Assembly: GCA_963593685.1 (NCBI GenBank)
Contig: CAVBBP010000009.1
Coordinates: forward strand, 1-58,180
Direction: 5' to 3'
DNA from: W0P28-013 sp963593685
GTDB lineage: Bacteria > Bacteroidota > Bacteroidia > Bacteroidales > Paludibacteraceae
Length of the DNA stretch: 58,180 nucleotides
The notes below the pieces were generated by a model. It searched no databases, was not told the DNA's origin, and saw nothing but the letters and a program-made list of their open reading frames with translations. Positions 53,138 to 58,180 of the stretch are shown here, one piece after another (within the stretch, counting starts at the first letter, position 1; every line of letters starts with the position of its first letter). The translations under genes and the position numbers were made by a program.

Positions 53138-53175
53138 TCGCCCCCTTTCCCGTTTCCCCCGAAGGGGGAAAAGCT
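53138..53175. repeat. CCCC/GGGG hairpin repeat, copy 5
   Basis: TTTCCCCC pairs with GGGGGAAA. Almost identical to 55881-55919. Confidence 0.6.
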
Positions 53176-53330
53176 TTCGTTTAATTATGAGTTAAGAATT
53201 TAGAATTATGAATTTTTGCGTTCCAACAGCATCCAATTTGATTAGATGATTGAAAATTAAGAAATTGGGTAATTGAAAAATCTATGTTCTATGCTCTATA
53301 TTCTTAAAATCTCGTCTTGCGACTTGCTAC

Positions 53331-54392
53331 TCACATCTTGCGACTAATTATCACTTTGCTGATGCTGACAGTTCCGTTTGCGCTGATTTTCAACATATAG
53401 ATGCCGTTTGCTACATTGTCGAATGCCAATGTTTCGCCAAATGCGCTTGTGCCTGCTGCCAAAGTGCGCCCCGCTGGGTCGATGAGTGCGTAGGCAAAAT
53501 CGCCGCTGTTGCCAGCCGTTACGGTAACTGTGCCGTTGGTGGTTGGGTTGGGCGCAACAACCAAATCGGCAAGTGCTGTGGTGGGCAGTGCGGTGGTTGT
53601 GGCGTACCACGCTTGCCCTTTTTTGTCGCCCCAAATGTACTCCGCCAGTTCGGGGTGGTCGACAAATGGGTTGCGGTTTTTCTGATATTTGTACACGGCA
53701 TCGTTGCGCAAAATCTCTTTTTCCGAAATGGGGTCGTTGCGGTGCCATTTCAGCAACATTGTGGCTACCGACGATTTGAAACCGTTGGCGTCGCTACCAA
53801 ACATGCCGCCGCTCCAGTTAGAACATTTGCTGGCGTAGCGTGTGGCCATGTAGAAATAGATGCGCGCAATGTCGCCTTTGAATTCATCGACGGGCTCGAA
53901 TGCTTTATTTTTTTCGAGCCAACCGAGTGCGTGTGTGTCGTTGCCTACTGGCGTGCTGTGGTCGCTCACCTCGCCGTAGACAAAGTTGTTACGAAGATTG
54001 TTCACGCGTGCGTCGGTCGGCAACACATGGAACAGGTCGCTCTTCATAGGCGAACTTTTGCTAAACCAACTTTGTGGCACGGTGTGTTCCTTGTTCCAGC
54101 AGTCGCACACATTTTTTTGGCTGCAATTAGCATCGCTGAACGAAAATTCGCAAGTGGAATAGATGTCCCACACACGGTCGGGGTTGTCGAGCCGTGCATC
54201 GATGTCGGGATAGTAGTCCTCCAAATCGTCGTACGAAATAACAACATGATCGTCGATAATACTTTCCAACGCCGTGCGCAGTGCCGTGGTTGTTTTCCCT
54301 TCGGCGGCGGCATAGTAGTTGGCTGGTGCTTCGGCGTGCAGCATGGCCGCCCCCATGAGGCAGGCAATGCAGATGAGAATGTGGTTTTTCAT
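53331..54392 (-). CDS. Secreted endonuclease I with T9SS tail, paralogue A'
   Basis: The 353-residue protein has the same signal peptide as paralogue A (ending LHA). Its endonuclease I domain shows CDCWNKEHTVPQSWF, KSDLFHVLPTDARVNNLRNN, IARIYFYMATRYASKCSNW and RNPFVDHPELAEYIWG. The C-terminal 75 residues (VVAPNPTTNGTVTV, LIDPAGRTLA and VANGIYMLKI) form a T9SS sorting domain. The stop falls in the gene-end word, giving a C-terminus of SRKM. It should be an extracellular DNase. It is the first gene of the cluster, behind the only strong promoter found for it. Confidence 0.92.
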   Translation of the reverse strand: MKNHILICIACLMGAAMLHAEAPANYYAAAEGKTTTALRTALESIIDDHVVISYDDLEDYYPDIDARLDNPDRVWDIYSTCEFSFSDANCSQKNVCDCWNKEHTVPQSWFSKSSPMKSDLFHVLPTDARVNNLRNNFVYGEVSDHSTPVGNDTHALGWLEKNKAFEPVDEFKGDIARIYFYMATRYASKCSNWSGGMFGSDANGFKSSVATMLLKWHRNDPISEKEILRNDAVYKYQKNRNPFVDHPELAEYIWGDKKGQAWYATTTALPTTALADLVVAPNPTTNGTVTVTAGNSGDFAYALIDPAGRTLAAGTSAFGETLAFDNVANGIYMLKISANGTVSISKVIISRKM

Positions 54393-54716
54393 TAGTTGAT
54401 GGGTTGATGGGTTGATTGGTTGATCGGTCGTTGAAAAGTTGATGAGTTTAACGCGTTGGTGTTGGTTTCAGATTTCTAATTTCTAGTTTCTGGTTTCTCA
54501 AAATTGCTGACGCAATTTTGTTTCTATGTTTCTCGCGCTTTCGCGCTGTTTCTATGTTTTAAGTTTTAAGTTTCAAGTTTCAAGTTTCTTCAGTTATTGT
54601 CTTTTGTCTTTACTCTTTATTCTTTATTCTTTACTCTTTATTCTTTACTCTATTGTCCATAACCTCTAACCTTTCATTGTCAATTATCAATTGTCAATTG
54701 ATTAGGTAATAACCCA
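54393..54716. other. Repeat-built 5' leader of nuclease A'
   Basis: From the promoter leftward: CAATTGT heptamers, CTTTATT heptamers (54598-54652), a CGCG hairpin (54533-54549), the AAAATTGC...GCAATTTT hairpin (about 54494-54516), TTTCTAG heptamers, the motif CACCAACGCGTTAAAC (54446-54461) and GTTGATT octamers. No gene is seen. Confidence 0.65.
54446..54461 (-). promoter_or_regulatory. CACCAACGCGTTAAAC motif ahead of nuclease A'
   Basis: One base differs from the consensus; it lies 54-69 bases before the start codon, the same distance as in paralogue A. Confidence 0.4.
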
Positions 54717-54748
54717 CAAAGGTACGAATAATTTTTTGTTGGGACAAA
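54717..54748 (-). promoter_or_regulatory. Strong promoter at the head of the nuclease cluster
   Basis: On the minus strand TTTG (54745-54748), 20 bases, then TACCTTTG (54717-54724). Its predicted transcript starts near 54710 and carries a leader of about 318 nt. Confidence 0.65.
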
Positions 54749-54806
54749 TTTTTGTGCAAAAAACGGTCGGAGTGGGGCGAAAATTCGACAAACGGACGGT
54801 TTTTGT

Positions 54807-55727
54807 CTATTTATTGCCGATGATGGTTACATCCATGTGCGGGTAGGCGAACTCGAATCCGCGCTGCGGCAGTTGCGTGTAGAGTCGCTTGTTCAGGTCG
54901 AAGCGCGCCGCCCAGTAGTCGGGCGTTTTCACCCACACACGCACGGTGAAGGTGATGTCGCTGGCGTTGAGGCTGGTCAGCGCAACGAACGGGTCGGCAG
55001 CGCCGCGCGTTTGGGCGTCGAGCGTGCGGCTGTCCTGCTTGATAATGTCGATGGTGGCGGCGGTAAACTCATCGACATCGGCTCCGTAGGCCACCGACAC
55101 TTCGAGGTCGATGCGGCGCAGCGGTTGTGCCGAAAAATTGTCGATATTTGTGTTCGACAGCGTGCCGTTTGGAATCACCACGATGTGGTTGTCGATGGTC
55201 AGAATTTTGGTGCTGACAATGCTCACATCGGTTACTGTGCCGCTAAATCCTTGCGCTGTGATGAAATCGCCCGCTTTGAACGGCTTGAAAACCAGCAACA
55301 TAATGCCGCCAGCGAAATTTTGCACCGTGCCGCTCAACGCCATGCCGATGGCCATACCGCCAGCCGCCAGCAACGCCGCCAGCGAGGTGGTATCGACCCC
55401 AAGCGTGCCTACGGTAACGATGACGAGCAGCACTGTGAGCGAAATGGAGACGAGCGACGAAACGAATGAAGCCAGCGTGCGTTCGGTTTTGCGCCGTGCA
55501 AAAATGCGCCCAATCAGCCGTTTCACGCGCCCAATGAGCCACGCCCCGATAAGGTAGATGATGATGGCAACCAGCACTTTTATGCCGAAAAGAAGCGCAC
55601 TCTGTCCTAAATCCGTCCAAAAAACGCTGGGATTTTCTTGCGCCTTGTGTATGATGGTTTCGGTTACCGTCCGCAGCGAATCGGGCTGCATAATGGCTTG
55701 AGCAATGTCGGGAGTTTGCAGTAGCAT
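54807..55727 (-). CDS. MscS-family mechanosensitive channel
   Basis: The 306-residue membrane protein has three hydrophobic helices in the first 130 residues, then the pore helix and beta domain of MscS: LAALLAAGGMAIGMALSGTVQNFAGGIMLLVFKPFKAGDFI (with the typical Gly/Ala packing), VTDVSIVSTKILTIDN and VVIPNGTLSNTNIDNFS. It should open on membrane tension to release solutes during osmotic downshock. The start gives a 45-residue periplasmic segment before the first helix. It stands alone on the minus strand; the nuclease cluster promoter follows its stop. Confidence 0.93.
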   Translation of the reverse strand: MLLQTPDIAQAIMQPDSLRTVTETIIHKAQENPSVFWTDLGQSALLFGIKVLVAIIIYLIGAWLIGRVKRLIGRIFARRKTERTLASFVSSLVSISLTVLLVIVTVGTLGVDTTSLAALLAAGGMAIGMALSGTVQNFAGGIMLLVFKPFKAGDFITAQGFSGTVTDVSIVSTKILTIDNHIVVIPNGTLSNTNIDNFSAQPLRRIDLEVSVAYGADVDEFTAATIDIIKQDSRTLDAQTRGAADPFVALTSLNASDITFTVRVWVKTPDYWAARFDLNKRLYTQLPQRGFEFAYPHMDVTIIGNK

Positions 55728-55837
55728 AGTTTTTTAGTTTGAAAGTGTATAAAGTAGAAAGTGTATAAAGTGTGTAAAGTTGATTGGTTGATTGGTTGAA
55801 CAGTTGATTGGTAGTTGATAAGTTGATGAGTTGATGA

Positions 55838-55853
55838 GTTTAACGCATTGGTG
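55838..55853 (-). promoter_or_regulatory. CACCAATGCGTTAAAC motif ahead of the MscS gene
   Basis: A near-exact copy (the first base pairs differ slightly), about 110-126 bases before the start codon, so further away than in the nuclease genes. Confidence 0.35.
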
Positions 55854-55880
55854 TTGGCTTCAGATTTCTGGTTTCTAGTT

Positions 55881-55919
55881 GTAGCCCCCTTTCCCGTTTC
55901 CCCCGAAGGGGGAAAAGCC
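55881..55919. repeat. CCCC/GGGG hairpin repeat, copy 6
   Basis: GTTTCCCCC pairs with GGGGGAAA. It follows the EamA gene by about 170 bases in the direction of transcription. Confidence 0.6.
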
Positions 55920-56085
55920 ACGCATTTAATTAAGAATTTTGAATTTAGAGTTATGAGTTATTGCGTTCCGACCCGCCTCAATTTTCAAATCTTCAAATTT
56001 TCAAATCTTCAAATGATTTAGTCTTTTGTCTTTATTCCTTACTCTTTAATCTATAACCTATAACCTCTCACCTCTCACCTCTCAC

Positions 56086-56988
56086 CTAATTACTCTTTCC
56101 CGTGAGAATCATAAACACAATGGCGGCGATGATGATGGCAATGCCGATGACGACATGGATTGTGATGGCTTCGCCGAAGGCCCACGCACCGACCAACACG
56201 GCGGTGATGGGCTCGAACACGCCCATGACCGAGGCTTTGGTGGCGCCGATGCGTTTGGTGGCGGCGGCCAGCGTGGCGGTGGAGATGATGGTGGGGAACA
56301 CCGCCAACCCAACGATGTTGAGGCAGGCTTGCGGCTCGGCAGCGAACTTGGCGATTTCGCTGGGCAGCGAAGTGCCTTGTTGCAACATGTGCGCCAGAAA
56401 AACCACCGTCCCCGTAACCAGCACATAGAAAGTGAGCAGCGAATCGGACACATGCGCTATGGCGTGGTTGCGATTGATGATGACGATGAAAATGGCATAG
56501 ACCAACGCCGCCGCAAAAGTCAGCACAAAGCCCTGCCACGGCCATGGTTGCGCCCCTTCGCTGTGGCATAAAAACAGCACGCCAACAAATGTGGCGGCTA
56601 TCGACAGCCAAACCTGCCATGTGGGATAGACGCGCAAAAACACCATAAGCAACGCCACCAAAATCGGGTAGAGAAAAATGATGGTGGTGGCAATGCCCGA
56701 TGGAATGTAGTTGTACGCCTCGAACAGAAACAGGCTGCTCGACGAAAAGAGCAGTCCCAGCAGCACCAGCCATTTGCATTGCGCCCGATTCACACGAAAA
56801 TCGGTGTGGTGGCACGCCAGCATAATGCCGAGCAGACACGCCGCCAGCAGGTAGCGAAAAAAGAGTATCGCATCGACCGAAATGCCGTATTTGATGAGCG
56901 GCATAGCAAACAGCGGGTTCAGCCCATAGGTAACGCCCGTAAGCACGCCCGCCACATAGCCCAAAACGATGGATTTTTTGCTGCTCAT
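56086..56988 (-). CDS. EamA-family (drug/metabolite) transporter
   Basis: The 300-residue protein has about ten transmembrane helices in two homologous halves, as in EamA/RhaT-type permeases. Landmarks are the N-terminal GYVAGVLTGVTYGLNPLF, the first-half end YIPSGIATTIIFLYPILVALL and the second-half AVFPTIISTATLAAATKRIGATKAS followed by VMGVFEPITAVLVGAWAFGE. It probably exports or imports a small metabolite or amino acid; the substrate cannot be deduced. It has its own promoter, divergent from the small iron-related gene. Confidence 0.92.
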   Translation of the reverse strand: MSSKKSIVLGYVAGVLTGVTYGLNPLFAMPLIKYGISVDAILFFRYLLAACLLGIMLACHHTDFRVNRAQCKWLVLLGLLFSSSSLFLFEAYNYIPSGIATTIIFLYPILVALLMVFLRVYPTWQVWLSIAATFVGVLFLCHSEGAQPWPWQGFVLTFAAALVYAIFIVIINRNHAIAHVSDSLLTFYVLVTGTVVFLAHMLQQGTSLPSEIAKFAAEPQACLNIVGLAVFPTIISTATLAAATKRIGATKASVMGVFEPITAVLVGAWAFGEAITIHVVIGIAIIIAAIVFMILTGKSN

Positions 56989-57010
56989 TTTGTAAGTTTG
57001 AAAAACGCCA

Positions 57011-57018
57011 CAAAATTA
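57011..57018 (-). promoter_or_regulatory. EamA gene promoter -7 box
   Basis: TAATTTTG on the minus strand, giving a very short leader of about 15 nt. A TTG 16 bases further out is a weak -33 candidate. Confidence 0.5.
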
Positions 57019-57054
57019 CACAAAAATTGCGTAGCAAGTTGCACCGTTTGGCAC

Positions 57055-57062
57055 TATATTTG
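57055..57062 (+). promoter_or_regulatory. Promoter -7 box of the FeoB-associated gene
   Basis: TATATTTG, 13 bases before the ATG at 57076, so the leader would be about 7 nt or less. No -33 box at the usual spacing. Confidence 0.5.
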
Positions 57063-57075
57063 CACCCTGTTTAAT

Positions 57076-57243
57076 ATGACACAGGAAATTTTGGCATATT
57101 GCATCTTGGCTGTGGCGTTTGGTGTGGTTGTTTGGCGCGTAGTCAAGCGTTTTCGGCACAAAAACGCCGCTTGCAACGAGCATCGCAGCGGCAGTTGCGC
57201 TGGCTGTCCGCTGTCCGACAGTTGCGACAAGGCGACAAAATGA
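57076..57243 (+). CDS. FeoB-associated Cys-rich membrane protein
   Basis: The 55-residue protein has one transmembrane helix (about residues 5-23, ILAYCILAVAFGVVVWRVV), a basic stretch KRFRHK and a C-terminal cysteine cluster (SCAGCPLSDSC with one earlier Cys). This matches the small proteins that accompany the ferrous iron transporter FeoB, and it may bind iron or act in its delivery. The start at 57076 was chosen because it opens the helix and lies behind a -7 box; a longer upstream frame overlaps the divergent gene. No feoA or feoB gene is in the window. It converges on the SDR gene with a 9-base gap. Confidence 0.75.
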   Translation: MTQEILAYCILAVAFGVVVWRVVKRFRHKNAACNEHRSGSCAGCPLSDSCDKATK

Positions 57244-57252
57244 CCGATTTTC

Positions 57253-58035
57253 CTATTGCGCAAAAAGTTTGAGCCGCTTCATCACACCGAAGACGAGCCA
57301 GTCGGGCAGGTGGCTGATTATCGGCACGATGACAAAATTCCACGCGCCGGGCAGATATGTTTTTCGCTTCGATTTGAACAGTTTGCGTAGGGCTTTGCGT
57401 GCCAGCGTTTCGGGTTGCATCGAGATGCCGAGGACGAGCAGTTGTTTGCGTTGTTTGTCGGGCAGACCGAGCAGCGGCGTGTTGATTGTGCCTGGCGTAA
57501 CGGCCAGCACGCGCACCCCTTTGCACCCAAATTCGTACCAAATTGCTTTCGAAAAGTTCAGCACATAGGCTTTGCTGGCGTTGTAGCACTGAATGCCCGG
57601 CATGGCCATCCATGCGGTCATCGAAGCCATGTTCAGAATGTAGCCGTGCCCGCGTTGACACATTGTTTCGCCAAATAGGCGGCAGAGTTTGGTGAGTGTC
57701 AGCACATGGAGCGCGAGCAGCGTTTCGATTTTCGGCATCGGAGTGTCGCAGAGCGGACGAAAAAGTAGCACGCCAGCGTTGTTTATCAGCACATCGACCT
57801 CGATATTATTGTCGCACGCAAACCGAAAAACCGTTTCGGCCGCATCGGGCAGCGACAGGTCGGCAAAGAGCGCAACTGTTTTCACGCCATATTTTTCCGC
57901 CAACCGACAAGCCGCCTCGTCCAACTCCTGCGCTTGGTTCGACACCAAAAGAAGGTCGTACCGATAGTCGCGCGCCAGTTGCGTGGCGTACTGCAGCCCA
58001 ATGCCCGACGATGCTCCTGTAACGAGTGCAAACAT
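57253..58035 (-). CDS. Short-chain dehydrogenase/reductase (SDR)
   Basis: The 260-residue enzyme belongs to the classical SDR family and should oxidise or reduce an alcohol/ketone with NAD(P)H. The dinucleotide motif TGASSGIG (6-13), structural NNAG (85-88), catalytic Ser (about 138, in NMASMTAW) and YxxxK (Tyr 151, Lys 155, in YNASK) are all present, as is PGTINTP. The C-terminal 30 residues are hydrophobic (FVIVPIISHLPDWLVFGVMK), as in SDRs that associate with membranes. The substrate is unknown. Confidence 0.92.
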   Translation of the reverse strand: MFALVTGASSGIGLQYATQLARDYRYDLLLVSNQAQELDEAACRLAEKYGVKTVALFADLSLPDAAETVFRFACDNNIEVDVLINNAGVLLFRPLCDTPMPKIETLLALHVLTLTKLCRLFGETMCQRGHGYILNMASMTAWMAMPGIQCYNASKAYVLNFSKAIWYEFGCKGVRVLAVTPGTINTPLLGLPDKQRKQLLVLGISMQPETLARKALRKLFKSKRKTYLPGAWNFVIVPIISHLPDWLVFGVMKRLKLFAQ

Positions 58036-58180
58036 GTTTTTTGAATGAGGAGTTAGGAATTAGGAGTGAGGAATTTTTAGTGAGAAGTTAGCAGTTAGAA
58101 GTGAGAAGTGATGCGGCAAGCCGCGATTTCAGATTTATAGATTTTTTCTCCGCTCGGCATTGCTCAAACGAGTTTGGCAC
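58036..58180. other. Intergenic repeats at the window end
   Basis: GAGGAGTTAGGAAT-type heptamers (58047-58100), a GCGGCAAGCCGC hairpin (about 58111-58122) and the 39-bp repeat at the very end. Confidence 0.6.
58142..58180. repeat. 39-bp repeat, partner of 44526-44564
   Basis: A perfect reverse complement of the copy 13.6 kb upstream. It is cut off by the window end, so its true length is not known. Confidence 0.75.

Larger units (their letters stand above)
52920..53330. other. Intergenic modules between nuclease paralogues C and A'
   Basis: Holds the gene-end word (53312-53345, entering the A' gene), TTCTAT heptamers, a CCCC hairpin (53138-53175), the 23-bp palindrome (53091-53113), an AAAATTGC...GCAATTTT hairpin with T-run (about 53012-53036), the motif CACCAATACGTTAAAC (52983-52998) and octamers. 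No gene is seen. Confidence 0.65.
55728..56085. other. Intergenic modules between MscS and EamA genes
   Basis: Contains GTGTATAAAGT octamers, GTTGATT octamers (55776-55837), the motif CACCAATGCGTTAAAC on the minus strand (55838-55853), a CCCC hairpin (55881-55919), AATTC heptamers, TTCAAATC octamers (55984-56012) and CTCACCT heptamers (56066-56090). No gene is seen. Confidence 0.65.

Noticed and set aside
1..58180. tRNA or rRNA genes
   Set aside because: No rRNA stretch or tRNA cloverleaf with the conserved GTTCRANNC arm was recognised by eye; a covariance scan could still reveal one.

Overview
The window comes from a Bacteroidota genome, most likely of the order Bacteroidales. The evidence is: many promoters of the Bacteroidetes type (TTTG, about 20 bases, TAnnTTTG); secreted proteins ending in type IX secretion (T9SS) sorting domains; FISUMP-domain lipoproteins; InlB-type B-repeats; and an IS30-family element. 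No genus can be named from this stretch.

Layout. 1-2642: the end of an unknown gene, a complete IS30 element, a small MITE-like element that appears to carry a two-hairpin RNA, and a leader with a 22-bp perfect inverted repeat around a promoter. 2643-27596: one gene for an 8,317-residue secreted repeat protein, with about 88 divergent B-repeats, Ig-like domains and a T9SS tail. 28011-32570: a GNAT acetyltransferase, a TPR protein, a small T9SS protein and, on the other strand, a lamin-tail-domain surface protein. 32761-34562: a probable structured RNA with its own promoter and terminator, then two paralogous FISUMP lipoproteins; the first has a 3' end that looks like a diversity-generating-retroelement (DGR) variable region. 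35202-38709: asd, a rhodanese lipoprotein, a DUF3316-like outer-membrane protein and a BIG2 lipoprotein. 38899-44301 (minus): dnaN-prmC-S41 peptidase, preceded by a coiled-coil protein, PAP2 phosphatase and acyl-ACP thioesterase operon. 44815-54392 (minus): five consecutive secreted endonuclease I paralogues, four of them with clear T9SS tails. 54807-58035: an MscS channel, an EamA transporter, a FeoB-associated small protein and an SDR oxidoreductase.

The intergenic DNA is unusual. It is assembled from a limited set of recurring modules: degenerate 7- and 8-base tandem repeats, a 23-bp palindrome seen nine times nearly intact, purine/pyrimidine hairpins, and a gene-end word that in several genes supplies the last codons and the stop. 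Several modules lie in the predicted 5' leaders.

The strongest leads are (1) the inverted-repeat-flanked promoter and start codon of the giant gene, compatible with phase variation or an RNA lock; (2) the structured RNA ahead of the FISUMP genes; (3) the DGR-like variable region; (4) the modular intergenic repeats; and (5) the five-gene secreted-nuclease cluster. All functional claims rest on reading motifs by eye; no database search was possible.
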